From: Hyphomonadaceae bacterium
GTDB taxonomy: Bacteria; Pseudomonadota; Alphaproteobacteria; Caulobacterales; Aquidulcibacteraceae
Assembly (NCBI GenBank): GCA_016791385.1
Contig: JAEUMR010000027.1
Span: 1-64,000, forward strand
Reading direction: 5' to 3'
DNA length: 64,000 nucleotides
Part shown: positions 1 to 8,456 of the stretch, piece by piece
How positions within the stretch are numbered: position 1 is the first letter of the stretch
Layout of the letters: each line of letters opens with the position of its first letter
Made by a program: the position numbers and the translations under genes
The notes under the pieces: model-generated
The model's input: the letters and a program-made list of their open reading frames with translations, nothing else
Told to the model about the DNA's origin: nothing
Databases searched by the model: none

Positions 1-144
1 CGGTTCCGATGGGACCGCGGCAGGATCGGCCTGCTCGTCCGCCACGGTCGCTGTGGGGGCGGGGGCGCTCTCTTCGGTGGCGGTGGGTTGTCCGCAGGCG
101 GCCAACGCGCCCAGTGCAATCACGGCAACAATCTTACGCAGCAT
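1..144 (-). CDS. Small secreted lipoprotein, 3' end cut by window edge
   Basis: Reading leftward from an ATG at 144, the frame stays open to the window edge (48 codons seen). The protein begins MLRKIVAVIALGALAAC, a short basic start, a hydrophobic stretch and a lipobox (LAAC, Cys17), followed by a low-complexity stretch rich in Ala, Pro, Glu and Thr. This is the layout of a lipoprotein whose acylated Cys anchors a flexible linker in the envelope. A strong ribosome-binding site (AAGGAGG) sits about six bases before the ATG and supports the start. The rest of the protein lies outside the window, so no function can be given. Confidence 0.75.
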   Translation of the reverse strand, partial: MLRKIVAVIALGALAACGQPTATEESAPAPTATVADEQADPAAVPSEP

Positions 145-254
145 GGCGCGCCTCCTTGACCCGATTGCGCATAGCGCGCGGGCGATGATGTGTCCACGCG
201 TTCAGCCAAGCGCCGGATTTGAGGCGGATATTTGCGTCCGTGATGAGACGGGGG

Positions 255-292
255 AAAAGCAAAGGGCGCGGAACCTGTCCCGTCCCGCGCCC
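255..292 (-). terminator. Intrinsic terminator after nrdA
   Basis: On the minus strand, 40 bases past the nrdA stop, an 8-bp stem (GGGCGCGG/CCGCGCCC, arms 264-271 and 285-292) with a 13-base loop is followed by TTTGCTTTT. Position, GC stem and T-rich tail fit a rho-independent terminator separating nrdA from the lipoprotein gene. Confidence 0.75.
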
Positions 293-332
293 GATGAGGT
301 GCTACTTCCAACCCAAGTTCAAATTCAGCGCG

Positions 333-2204
333 CTACTGGCACGCGAGACATTCTTCGTAGTCGGTCTTTTCCGTCATCTGCATCGGCGCTTCGGCCTCGG
401 TTTTCGTTTCTTCACCGGCGAAGCCCGCGCGCTGCACGCTCTTGGAGCGGCAATAATAGAGGCTCTTCATGCCGCGCTCCCACGCCATCCAGTGCAGCAT
501 GTGCAGATCCCATTTATCGACATCGCCCGGCAGGAAGATGTTGAGCGATTGCGATTGGCAGATCAGCGGCGTGCGGTCGGCGGCGAGTTCGACGATCCAG
601 CGCTGATCGATTTCGAACGCGGTCTTGAACACCGCCTTCTCATCGTCGCTGAGGAAGTCGAGGTGCTGCACCGAGCCTTCGTTCTTCAGGATCGAAGACC
701 AGACGCTCTCGGTGTTCTTGCCCTTCTCTTCGAGCACTTGCTCGAGATAGGGGTTCTTCACCGCGAACGAACCGGACAGCGTCTTATGCGTGTAGATGTT
801 GGCCGGGATCGGCTCGACACCGGCGGAGGTGCCCCCGCAGATGATCGAGATCGAGGCCGTCGGCGCGATCGCCAGTTTGTGCGAGAAGCGCGCCATCACG
901 CCTTGTTCGGCCGCGTCCGGGCAGGCGCCGCGCTCTTGCGCCAGCTTCACTGAGGCAGCGTCGGCGCCGCGGCGGATGTGACGGAAGATGCGGTTGTTCC
1001 ACACCTTCGCCATCGCCGACTCGATCGGCACGCCTTGCTTTTGCAGGAAGGAGTGGAAGCCCATCAGCCCAAGGCCCACTGAACGCTCTCGCATGGCGGC
1101 GTAGATCGCCCGTTCCATTTCCGGCGGCGCACGCTCGATGAAGTCCTGCAGCACGTTGTCGAGGAAGCGGAACACGTCTTCGAGGAAGTCCGGCTCCTTT
1201 TCCCACTGATCGAACGTTTCGGCGTTGAGCGAGGAGAGACAGCACACGGCGGTGCGCTCGCGCCCGTTATGATCCATGCCGGTGTGCAGCATGATCTCCG
1301 AGCACAGGTTCGACTGGCGCACCTTCAGGCCGAGCTTCTTCTGGTGGCTCGGCATCGCCTTGTTCACGGTGTCGGAGAAGATGATGTAGGGCTCGCCGGT
1401 TTGCAGGCGCAGCTCGATGATCTTCTGCCACAGCTTGCGCGCGTTCACGTGCTTGAGCGGCTCTTGGTTCTTCGGCGAGCGCAGCGCGAACGGCAGATCA
1501 TCGCGCACCGCGATCATGAATTCGTCGGTGATGTTGATGCCGTGGTGGAGGTTGAGGCTTTTGCGGTTGAAATCGCCTGCCGCCTTCCGGATTTCGAGGA
1601 ATTCCTCAATCTCGGGGTGATGCACGTCGAGATAGACAGCCGCAGAGCCGCGGCGCAGCGAACCTTGGCTGATCGCCAGCGTCAGCGAGTCCATCACGCG
1701 GATGAACGGAATGATGCCGGAGGTTTGCCCGTTCTGGCCGACCTTTTCGCCAATGGAACGGACGCCGCCCCAATAGGTGCCGATGCCGCCGCCATTGGAG
1801 GCGAGCCACACGTTCTCGTTCCAGGTGTCCATGATGCCGTCGAGTGAATCGCCGACGGCGTTGAGGAAGCACGAGATCGGCAGACCGCGCTCGGCGCCGC
1901 CGTTCGACAGCACCGGCGTCGCCGGCATGAACCAGAGCTTGGAGATGTAGTCATAGATGCGCTGCGCGTGGCCGATGTCATCGGCGAACGCGGTGGCGAC
2001 GCGCGCGAACATGTCCTGATAGGACTCGCCGGGAAGCAGGTAGCGATCGGTCAGCGTTGTCTTGCCGAACTCCGTCAGCAACGCGTCGCGGCTCGGGTCC
2101 GTAACGACCTTGTCGACCACCTTCAGCGGACGCAGAGGTTTAGGCTTGCCGCGATGGACCTCGCCCATCCGGTGAACCCCCGCTTTTTCCGCGCGTGCCT
2201 GCAT
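333..2204 (-). CDS. nrdA: Ribonucleoside-diphosphate reductase, class I alpha (large) subunit
   Basis: Reduces ribonucleoside diphosphates to deoxynucleotides in the cytosol, the committed step of dNTP supply. The 623-residue protein carries the redox Cys at about 112 (SCF), the active-site NLCSE loop at 299-303 with the thiyl Cys301 and Glu303, the second redox Cys at 321/322, the tyrosine pair of the radical path (YYCRS, near the end) and a C-terminal CLAC swinging-arm pair at 619-622. There is no N-terminal ATP-cone of about 90 residues, so overall activity control by dATP at that site is probably absent. The small subunit nrdB is not in the window. Two NrdR-box-like sites lie 53-99 bases upstream, and a terminator follows. 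Confidence 0.95.
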   Translation of the reverse strand: MQARAEKAGVHRMGEVHRGKPKPLRPLKVVDKVVTDPSRDALLTEFGKTTLTDRYLLPGESYQDMFARVATAFADDIGHAQRIYDYISKLWFMPATPVLSNGGAERGLPISCFLNAVGDSLDGIMDTWNENVWLASNGGGIGTYWGGVRSIGEKVGQNGQTSGIIPFIRVMDSLTLAISQGSLRRGSAAVYLDVHHPEIEEFLEIRKAAGDFNRKSLNLHHGINITDEFMIAVRDDLPFALRSPKNQEPLKHVNARKLWQKIIELRLQTGEPYIIFSDTVNKAMPSHQKKLGLKVRQSNLCSEIMLHTGMDHNGRERTAVCCLSSLNAETFDQWEKEPDFLEDVFRFLDNVLQDFIERAPPEMERAIYAAMRERSVGLGLMGFHSFLQKQGVPIESAMAKVWNNRIFRHIRRGADAASVKLAQERGACPDAAEQGVMARFSHKLAIAPTASISIICGGTSAGVEPIPANIYTHKTLSGSFAVKNPYLEQVLEEKGKNTESVWSSILKNEGSVQHLDFLSDDEKAVFKTAFEIDQRWIVELAADRTPLICQSQSLNIFLPGDVDKWDLHMLHWMAWERGMKSLYYCRSKSVQRAGFAGEETKTEAEAPMQMTEKTDYEECLACQ

Positions 2205-2256
2205 TACATCCGCCCCTGTTTAGTCTCGTGTTAACTAGACTCGGTCCCGGCGCAGA

Positions 2257-2272
2257 CCACGATCCCTTGTGG
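2257..2272. promoter_or_regulatory. NrdR box 1 (proximal) upstream of nrdA
   Basis: The 16-mer ccacgatcccttgtgg matches the palindromic NrdR-box pattern acaCwAtATaTwGtgt at most conserved positions, with CAC and TTGTGG flanks forming the dyad. It lies 53 bases before the nrdA start and exactly 31 bases from the second box, the three-helical-turn spacing known for paired NrdR boxes. The central bases are divergent. Confidence 0.65.
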
Positions 2273-2287
2273 TCCCGTCGCCTTGAT

Positions 2288-2303
2288 CAGCTAGATATAG
2301 TGA
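2288..2303. promoter_or_regulatory. NrdR box 2 (distal) upstream of nrdA
   Basis: The 16-mer cagctagatatagtga matches the NrdR consensus well in its core (CTAgATATAGTG). Paired with the box at 2257-2272, it suggests repression of nrdA by the nucleotide-sensing regulator NrdR, which is not in the window. Confidence 0.7.
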
Positions 2304-2530
2304 TGCCACTGGTTAAGGGTGGGTCAATGGAGAACCCGTCTTCCGGCTCATTTTTCCGGGGGCAAGCTGTTGATAAGGGGCGGCGCCGAAGGCCCCGTTA
2401 ACCAAGAAAAACGCGGCCAATCCTGCCTCATTTCGCCCTATTCGGAAGGCGCCGTTTACGGTTGGCGGAGACGCCCGCCGGCGCCCTTGGGCCGATAATT
2501 TTCATCCGGAGCGGTGGGGCGGCGGCGAAT

Positions 2531-2553
2531 CTCGCCGGGCGGGGCCCGGCGAG
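2531..2553. repeat. Perfect GC hairpin in the nrdA-EamA intergenic region
   Basis: A 9-bp perfect inverted repeat (ctcgccggg / cccggcgag) with a 5-base loop lies 100 bases before the EamA gene. No T-tract follows on either strand, so it is not a standard terminator. In the remaining 2304-2654 stretch I see no gene, only GC-rich sequence that presumably carries the EamA promoter. Confidence 0.5.
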
Positions 2554-2654
2554 TCGGGTCTGCGGCGGCGACCGCGCCGTGACGGTTGCCCTCCGGCGCC
2601 AAAACGCGCATTGGCCTCGGCTCTATTGAGCGCTGAACGCGAGGCGGGACGGGC

Positions 2655-3545
2655 ATGAACGGCAGGGCTGCGCTGGCCGTCCTCTTGGGCGCCACCCTGA
2701 TCGGGCTCGCCCCGATCGGCATCCGCCTTTCGGACCTGCCCCCGGTGGCCACCAATATGTGGCGCTACATTTTCGCGCTGCCGATTTTGGGCCTGATGGC
2801 GTCGCGCGAGCGACCGACGAGCGGGCGTGACACGCGCCTTCTGCTGATCGCCGGCGTTTTCTTCGCGCTCGAACTCAGCCTCTGGGCCGCCTCGCTGACC
2901 AAGACCACCGTCGCCAATGCGACGCTGCTCACGAATATGACGCCGATCTTCGCGGCGCTGTTCGGCTGGGTCCTGTTGAAAGAACGCATCGCCAGCGGCG
3001 TGCTGCTTGGCGGCTTGATCGCCTTGAGCGGGGCGGTGCTGCTCGCGATCGGGCGCTCGCACCATGGCGAAGGGCCAGGCGGGGGTGAGCAGGGCTGGGT
3101 CGGCGACCTGATGGCGCTTGGCTCGGCGCTGGGCTACGCGGCCTACCTGCTGATGCTGCGTTCGATCGGCAAACGCGTCGGCGTCGGCGGGGTGATGTTC
3201 TGGGCCGGCGTCAGCGGTGTCGCGGTGACTTTTGCGCTGGCTTTGCTGTTGCAGGAACAGCTTTTGCCGCATTCGCTGCGCGGTTGGCTGATCGTCGCCG
3301 GGCTTGGTCTTGTCACCCAGGTGGGCGGACAGGGGCTGATCGCTTATGGCGTTGGCCGTTTGCCAATCCTTGTCTCAACCGTGTTGCTGTGGATGCAGCC
3401 GCTGGCGGCGGCGGTGCTGTCCTGGATCCTGTTTGGCGAGGAACTGGGACCGCTCGCGCTCGGCGGCGCGGCGCTGATCCTTGCGGGCCTCTTCGTCGTG
3501 CAGCGCACGCGAGGCGCGCCGGCGCCAGTGAAGACGAGCGCCTAA
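2655..3545 (+). CDS. EamA/RhaT-family (DMT) inner-membrane transporter
   Basis: A 296-residue protein with about ten hydrophobic segments and the two-fold internal EamA repeat: the first half runs to about residue 135 (…NMTPIFAALFGWVLLKERI…) and the second to the end (…WMQPLAAAVLSWILFGEEL…). The repeated 'Pxx(A)xxxxWxLxxE' element at the end of each half is typical of drug/metabolite transporters that export amino acids or other small molecules. The short basic and hydrophobic linker near residue 135-150 (GRSHHGEGPGGGEQG) separates the halves. It stands alone; the convergent lepB gene ends three bases away. Substrate cannot be told from sequence. Confidence 0.85.
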   Translation: MNGRAALAVLLGATLIGLAPIGIRLSDLPPVATNMWRYIFALPILGLMASRERPTSGRDTRLLLIAGVFFALELSLWAASLTKTTVANATLLTNMTPIFAALFGWVLLKERIASGVLLGGLIALSGAVLLAIGRSHHGEGPGGGEQGWVGDLMALGSALGYAAYLLMLRSIGKRVGVGGVMFWAGVSGVAVTFALALLLQEQLLPHSLRGWLIVAGLGLVTQVGGQGLIAYGVGRLPILVSTVLLWMQPLAAAVLSWILFGEELGPLALGGAALILAGLFVVQRTRGAPAPVKTSA

Positions 3546-3548
3546 CGC

Positions 3549-4307
3549 TTAGAGGTGCAGCGGGCGCAGCCAGCGCTCCATCGTGCAATTGATGGTGCCG
3601 TCGCGCGCGCAGGCGTCGACGCGTGTCGCATAGATGAGTTCAGCGCGGCCGATCAGGTTTTCGACCGGCACCGGGCCCATGCCTTGCCAGCGGCTGTCGA
3701 GCGAGTTGTCGCGGTTGTCGCCCATGAAGAACACATGGTCCGCGGGCACGACGTACGGGCCGAAATTGTCGAGATCGCCGTGGTCGGTGAGGTTGAGCAC
3801 CGCGTGCGTGACGCCGCCCGGCAGCGTTTCATCATAACGCTGCGCCCATTGGCGCGTGCTGGGATAGGCGCGGCGGACGATCAGTTGCGGTTCTGTCGTT
3901 TCGGCGGGTTCGCCATTGATGAAGAGGGCGCCGCCGCGCACCTCGATCGTGTCGCCCGGCAAACCGATAGCGCGCTTGATCAGCGTTTCGCCTGAGCGCG
4001 GATGAATGAACACGACAACATCGCCGCGGCGCGGCAGGTTCTCGAACAAGCGGTGTTCGCCAGCCGGCAGAGCCCGGCCGATGCCGAACGGCAGCGAGTA
4101 GCGGCTGTAGCCGTAGGCGTATTTCGAGACGGTGACGCGGTCGCCGACTTCGAGGTGCGGGACCATGCTTTCGGACGGGATTTCGAACTGCGCGAACGCA
4201 ACCGTGGTGAAGGCGACATAGGCCATGAACGCGCCAGCGAGCGTTTTCAGCCATTCCAGCGCCTCATAGCGCCAGGAATGGCTTTGGGGCTCGGCGGTTT
4301 CGTCCAT
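3549..4307 (-). CDS. lepB: Signal peptidase I
   Basis: Cleaves signal peptides from exported proteins at the outer face of the inner membrane. The 252-residue protein has one membrane anchor at about residues 20-40, then box B with the nucleophile (PSESM, Ser47), box D with the general base (KRAIGLPGD, Lys111) and box E (GDNRDNSLDSR) near residue 200, all in the correct S26 order. The length fits a proteobacterial LepB. It is not followed by the usual rnc-era genes, so it may be a second, stand-alone copy. The start ATG at 4307 is preceded by AGGAGATTTACCG, a fair ribosome-binding site. Confidence 0.95.
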   Translation of the reverse strand: MDETAEPQSHSWRYEALEWLKTLAGAFMAYVAFTTVAFAQFEIPSESMVPHLEVGDRVTVSKYAYGYSRYSLPFGIGRALPAGEHRLFENLPRRGDVVVFIHPRSGETLIKRAIGLPGDTIEVRGGALFINGEPAETTEPQLIVRRAYPSTRQWAQRYDETLPGGVTHAVLNLTDHGDLDNFGPYVVPADHVFFMGDNRDNSLDSRWQGMGPVPVENLIGRAELIYATRVDACARDGTINCTMERWLRPLHL

Positions 4308-4379
4308 CGGTAAATCTCCTTGGCGCGAAGCTGATGAGCGTTCTATCTGGCGTCAAGCAGGAAGCGGCAGGAGGGCTGG

Positions 4380-5030
4380 ATGCGGGCGATGACCGCGATC
4401 CTCAGTGGCTTGAAAGACGTCATCTTCGGGCGCCTGACGCTGCTGGCGCTGCTCAACCTTGCCGTGGCGGCCACGCTGACGGGCGCCGCGGCATGGGCGC
4501 TGATCCGCTACGTGGTGCCGATGATCCCGAACGGCGCCGGTTGGCTCGCCAATGTCTCGACGTTTGGCGAGTTCATGGCGAGCGTCGCGGTGGTGGTGTT
4601 GGCGATCGCGATTTCGCCAGCGGTGTCGATGCTGGTGGGCGGGTTTCTGTTCGACGTGGCGGCTGAACGCACCGAGAAGGCAATTGGCGCGCCGGTTGCG
4701 CGCAAGGTGCCGTTGCTGGAAGCGCTGGCGAACGCGGCGCGCATCGCCGCGCCCGCGCTGCTGCTCAATCTCATCGTCATCCCGCTCTATTTCGTGCCCG
4801 GCCTCAATGCGATTGTGTTCTATGGCCTCAATGGCTTCCTGATGGGGCGAGAATATTCGACGGTCGCGGCGGTGCGCCACATCCCGTACGCGGAGGCGGT
4901 GGCGCTGCGCAAGCGCAACGCGCTGGCCGTGTTCGCCATCGGCCTTGCTTGCTCGATCGTGCCGTTCTTCGCTCCGCTCGTCGGCGCCGGCGCGATGACG
5001 CGCTTTGTGCAGGCCGCGCGCTCCGCTTAA
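4380..5030 (+). CDS. EI24/CysZ-like integral membrane protein
   Basis: 216 residues with about four to five long hydrophobic segments (residues 18-45, 65-95, 125-155, 180-210) and a central amphipathic region. The overall pattern, including LLNLIVIPLYFVPGLNAIVFYGLNGFLMG-like sequence around residues 133-160 and the following 'GREY' turn, matches the EI24 domain family, whose E. coli member CysZ transports sulfate. The ATG at 4380 is backed by AGGAGGGCTGG. It overlaps the convergent GNAT gene by four bases (TTAA). No cysteine-pathway gene is nearby, so sulfate transport is not supported by context. Confidence 0.75.
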   Translation: MRAMTAILSGLKDVIFGRLTLLALLNLAVAATLTGAAAWALIRYVVPMIPNGAGWLANVSTFGEFMASVAVVVLAIAISPAVSMLVGGFLFDVAAERTEKAIGAPVARKVPLLEALANAARIAAPALLLNLIVIPLYFVPGLNAIVFYGLNGFLMGREYSTVAAVRHIPYAEAVALRKRNALAVFAIGLACSIVPFFAPLVGAGAMTRFVQAARSA

Positions 5031-5758
5031 GGTTTGCGCCAGAAGCAATAGGTGGAAAGGCGTGAGAAGCCTTCGCTTTCGTAAAGAGCGATGGCGGAAG
5101 CATTGTCCGCATCGACTTGCAGAAACGCCGTGCGCGCGCCCCACGCCGCGCACTGCGCCATCAGCGCGCGGAAGATGCGCCGCGCCAAGCCTTGACGGCG
5201 CGCTTCGGGCGCGGTGCGCATCAGGAAGATGCCGGCGAGGTCGCCGCTCGCTGCGGCCATACCGATCGCCATGGCGCGGCCATTCTGTTCGATCAGCGCG
5301 AACGCCGCCGGCTGCGGGGCGCGCATGGCGATGCTGTGGCGTTCGTCATATTCGGACTCGTCCTTGGCCGTTTCGTGCAAGACCGCATCGAAGGCGGCGG
5401 GCATCGTGGCGGAGATCAGCACCTCCGCCGGCGCCGCTGCGGGCGAGACGGGCGCTGTCATGATCAGCGTCGGCATCACCGGCGCATAACCCCGCGCCTG
5501 CAGCGCCGCTGGCAGTTCGGCCGGCGCGTAAGCGCCGTCGGTGAGCTTGAAACGCGGCGGCAGGCCGCGCGCTGCGTACCAGGCCTCGGCGTGATCGATG
5601 GCGCGATCCAGCGCAGCGCCGCGCCAATCGAGCGGCCACACCGCATTGACGCGCCCAGTTACGCCGCCCGCGGCGAGGTAAACCCAGCCGTCATGCTGTT
5701 CAGTGACCGCAGCCGGCCACGTGGTGATGGTGGCGAGATCAATGTCGCGCGGTGTCAA
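5027..5758 (-). CDS. GNAT-family N-acetyltransferase
   Basis: 243 residues. The C-terminal half (about 125-243) is a GNAT fold: an acetyl-CoA loop of the form RTAPEARRQGLARRI (about residues 183-197), followed by LQVDADNASAIALYESEGF, the usual beta5-alpha4 end. The N-terminal half is divergent and looks like a degenerate second GNAT domain, giving a tandem arrangement. It is the last gene of the leftward run ecm - PD-(D/E)XK-like - GNAT, with a four-base ATGA overlap (5755-5758), so it is probably translationally coupled. Acceptor substrate unknown; it may acetylate a small metabolite or protein N-terminus. Confidence 0.8.
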   Translation of the reverse strand: MTPRDIDLATITTWPAAVTEQHDGWVYLAAGGVTGRVNAVWPLDWRGAALDRAIDHAEAWYAARGLPPRFKLTDGAYAPAELPAALQARGYAPVMPTLIMTAPVSPAAAPAEVLISATMPAAFDAVLHETAKDESEYDERHSIAMRAPQPAAFALIEQNGRAMAIGMAAASGDLAGIFLMRTAPEARRQGLARRIFRALMAQCAAWGARTAFLQVDADNASAIALYESEGFSRLSTYCFWRKP

Positions 5759-6420
5759 TCGAACTCACTGACATCTGGATGAAGGTGAACGATCCATTTG
5801 GACAAAGCGTGCCTTGCCGGAAGTCCCATCACATGAAAGGCGACTTGATAGGCAGCCTCCCATTCGCGCGCGCGGTGTGGCCCGCCCATATCTTTGTCGC
5901 CGACAAAATTCACAAGGACGAGCCAAGCCGGCAACCCCGCGCTGCGTAAGAACCACAGATGCGCCAAGCGGTTTGCGAGTTGGAAGAACACCTCGCTCCA
6001 AGGTGCTCTTGGTGCAGCGCCGAGCGCCTCTGCTGTGGCACGCAAGGCGATATTGATCCGTTCTCGCGATGTTTCCCTCGCTTGCGTGGCTGGCGACAGC
6101 ATTTCTGCAATGTGCGCCTTCGCTTCAATGAGCAGGATGTCGTTGCGGTCCGAGACGGCCAGCGCATCCCATTGCGGGCCGCGCTGGGGCCAGAACTCGG
6201 CGAGGCTTGCAACGACGTCGCCCGCGCCCACAAGTGTTAGAAATGAAGCGTCACGATACTCAGCGAACTGGTCGGCGGCGAGCGGCGAGCGCCACTCCAC
6301 TGCGCGTGCGCCTGTGGCTTCAATAAGCGGCGCGTCAAGAACCTCTGGCCGCTCGTTCACCGCACGTTGAATCCACTTAAGGCTACCGCGTGTGCCGGCG
6401 GGTTGGACAATTCGGCTCAT
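5755..6420 (-). CDS. PD-(D/E)XK nuclease-fold hypothetical protein
   Basis: 221 residues, not recognised as a named family. A restriction-endonuclease-like core is visible: WDALA with Asp85, then a hydrophobic strand ending in IEAKAH (Glu99-x-Lys101), the D…ExK spacing of PD-(D/E)XK proteins. A second conserved-looking patch is FFQLANRLAHLWFL (about 145-158), followed by WLVLVNFVGDKDMGG. There is no helicase, methylase or DNA-binding domain. The gene overlaps ecm and the GNAT gene by ATGA on either side, so it is embedded in a metabolic operon rather than a defence island. Nuclease activity is inferred only from the motif; similar stand-alone proteins are common orphans. Confidence 0.6.
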   Translation of the reverse strand: MSRIVQPAGTRGSLKWIQRAVNERPEVLDAPLIEATGARAVEWRSPLAADQFAEYRDASFLTLVGAGDVVASLAEFWPQRGPQWDALAVSDRNDILLIEAKAHIAEMLSPATQARETSRERINIALRATAEALGAAPRAPWSEVFFQLANRLAHLWFLRSAGLPAWLVLVNFVGDKDMGGPHRAREWEAAYQVAFHVMGLPARHALSKWIVHLHPDVSEFD

Positions 6421-8384
6421 GTCCGCGCGGCGACGAGTTTCACGACGTCGGCCATGATGCCGGTGATTTTGAAGTCTTTCGGCGTGTAAACGCCGGCGAC
6501 GCCCATTTGCCGCAAAGCCAATGCGTCGGGCGGGGGAATGATGCCGCCGACGACGAGCGGTACGTTTTCCAGCCCCTCGGCGCGCATCAGGCGCACCACT
6601 TCCTGCACCAGATCGAGGTGCGAGCCGGAGAGGATTGACAGGCCGACAGCGTGCGCCTTCTTCTCCTTCGCGGCGGCGACAATCTCGGCCGGCGTCAAGC
6701 GAATGCCTTCATAGATGGCGTCCATGCCGACCGCGCGTGCGCGTGCTGCGATCTGCTCGGCGCCGTTGGAATGGCCGTCGAGGCCCGGCTTGCCGACCAG
6801 GAAGGTGAGCTGGCGGCCTAGCCTTTCGCTCAGCGCTTCGACGTCGCGCTTCACTGCATCGACGTCTTCGCCGCTGCTTTCGATCACGAGCGCAACGCCA
6901 GTGGGGCCGCGATATTCGCCATAGACCTTGCGCAGGGTTGCCGCCCACTCGCCGGTGGTGACGCCGGCTTTGGCTGCGGCCAGCGAAGCCGGCATGATGT
7001 TGGCGTCGGCGCGGGCGTCGGCTTCCAGCTGCGCCAGTGCGGTCTCGACGGCGCCCTTGTCGCGCGCGCTGCGCCACGCCTTCAGCCGTGCTATCTGCTC
7101 GGCTTCGACAGCGAGATCGACGGTCTGAATATTCTTCTCGCCGGCTTCGAGCGGCGAGGGTTCGGCTTCGATGTAGGCGTTGACGCCGATCACCTTCTGC
7201 GCGCCGCTTTCGATCTGCTCGACCCGGCGGCGGTTGGATTCCACCAGCGCCGCCTTCATGTGTTCCAGTGCAGCAGCTGCGCCGCCCAGGCGCTCGATGC
7301 ACTTCAGTTCCGCGCGCGCGCCCTCGATCAGTTGCGCCACCTTGGCGCCGATGACCTTCGAGCCGTCGAAGATGTCTTCGTATTCGAGCAGGTCGGTCTC
7401 ATAGGCGAGAATTTGCTGCATGCGCAGTGACCATTGCTGGTCCCAGGGCCGCGGCAGGCCGAGCGCCTCGTTCCAGGCCGGCAGCTGCACCGCGCGCGCA
7501 CGCGCGTCCTTGGACAGCGTGACGGCGAGCGTTTCGAGCAGAATGCGGTAGACGTTGTTTTCCGCCTGTTGCTCGGTAAGGCCGAGCGAATTGACCTGCA
7601 CGCCATAGCGGAAGCGGCGCGCCTTCTCGTCGTCGACGCCATAGCGCTCGCGGCCGATTTCGTCCCACAGCGTCACGAACGCGCGCATCTTGCTGAGCTC
7701 GGTGACGAAGCGCAGGCCCGCGTTGACGAAGAAGGAGATGCGGCTGAACACGAGCGCGAAGCGCTCGGGCGCCACTTCGCCGCGCGCTTTCACCTCATCA
7801 AGCACGGCGATTGCTGCGGCAAGCGCGAAGGCGAGTTCCTGTTCCGGCGTCGCGCCAGCTTCCTGCAGGTGATAGGAGCACACGTTCATCGGATTCCACT
7901 TCGGAATCGTGTCGAGGCTCCAGGCGATGGTGTCGGCGGTGAGCTTCAGGCTCGGCGCGGGCGGGAAGATGTAGGTGCCGCGCGAGAGATATTCCTTGAG
8001 GATGTCGTTCTGCGTCGTGCCGGTGAGCTTCTTCGGGTCGGCGCCTTGCTCCTGCGCGAGCGATACATAGAGCGCCAGCAGCCAGGCCGCCGGCGCATTG
8101 ATCGTCATCGAGGTGTTCATCTGTTCGAGCGGAATGCCGTCGAACAGCGCGCGCATGTCGCCGAGATGGCCAACGGGCACGCCGACCTTGCCGACCTCGC
8201 CGCGCGCCAGGATGTGGTCGCTGTCGTAGCCGGTCTGGGTTGGCAGATCGAACGCCACCGAAAGGCCGGTTTGCCCCTTGGCCAGATTGGCCCGGTAGAG
8301 CTTGTTCGACTCCGCAGGCGTCGAGTGGCCGGCATAGGTGCGGAAGATCCAGGCCGGATCGGGGGCGTGTTGGAATGCGTTCAT
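6417..8384 (-). CDS. ecm: Ethylmalonyl-CoA mutase, coenzyme B12-dependent
   Basis: Converts (2R)-ethylmalonyl-CoA to methylsuccinyl-CoA in the ethylmalonyl-CoA pathway for acetyl-CoA assimilation. The 655-residue protein starts with the substrate-binding mutase barrel (FRTYAGHSTPAESN, then DLPTQTGYDSD) and ends with a cobalamin-binding domain whose DGHSNG motif (about 536-541) supplies the lower-ligand histidine. The single-chain size (about 650) and GKPGLDGHSNGAEQIA distinguish Ecm/MeaA from the longer methylmalonyl-CoA mutase. I chose ATG 8384; a GTG at 8417 is in frame but would place the start within a conserved regulatory motif. Its pathway partner ccr lies 0.5 kb away in divergent orientation. 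Confidence 0.9.
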   Translation of the reverse strand: MNAFQHAPDPAWIFRTYAGHSTPAESNKLYRANLAKGQTGLSVAFDLPTQTGYDSDHILARGEVGKVGVPVGHLGDMRALFDGIPLEQMNTSMTINAPAAWLLALYVSLAQEQGADPKKLTGTTQNDILKEYLSRGTYIFPPAPSLKLTADTIAWSLDTIPKWNPMNVCSYHLQEAGATPEQELAFALAAAIAVLDEVKARGEVAPERFALVFSRISFFVNAGLRFVTELSKMRAFVTLWDEIGRERYGVDDEKARRFRYGVQVNSLGLTEQQAENNVYRILLETLAVTLSKDARARAVQLPAWNEALGLPRPWDQQWSLRMQQILAYETDLLEYEDIFDGSKVIGAKVAQLIEGARAELKCIERLGGAAAALEHMKAALVESNRRRVEQIESGAQKVIGVNAYIEAEPSPLEAGEKNIQTVDLAVEAEQIARLKAWRSARDKGAVETALAQLEADARADANIMPASLAAAKAGVTTGEWAATLRKVYGEYRGPTGVALVIESSGEDVDAVKRDVEALSERLGRQLTFLVGKPGLDGHSNGAEQIAARARAVGMDAIYEGIRLTPAEIVAAAKEKKAHAVGLSILSGSHLDLVQEVVRLMRAEGLENVPLVVGGIIPPPDALALRQMGVAGVYTPKDFKITGIMADVVKLVAART

Positions 8385-8408
8385 CGTCGCGCCACCGAAC
8401 AGCACTTC

Positions 8409-8421
8409 ATGCTGCACTGCA
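8409..8421 (-). promoter_or_regulatory. TGC-rich operator candidate before ecm (PhaR/AniA-like)
   Basis: Read toward ecm, this is TGCAGTGCAGCAT, 24 bases before the ecm ATG. The ccr gene has TGCATTGCAGCAT in the same orientation 19 bases before its ATG. On the other strand both contain CTGCN3GCA, one base short of the CTGCN3GCAG pattern reported for PhaR-type regulators of alphaproteobacteria. Confidence 0.5.
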
Positions 8422-8456
8422 AGAAGGAGCTGCCCGGAAGCGCGACGGGAAGGCGT

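Noticed and set aside
2205-2330. A sigma-70 promoter for nrdA
   Set aside because: TTGACC is present but the nearest -10-like hexamer sits at about 22 bases, too far for a confident call.
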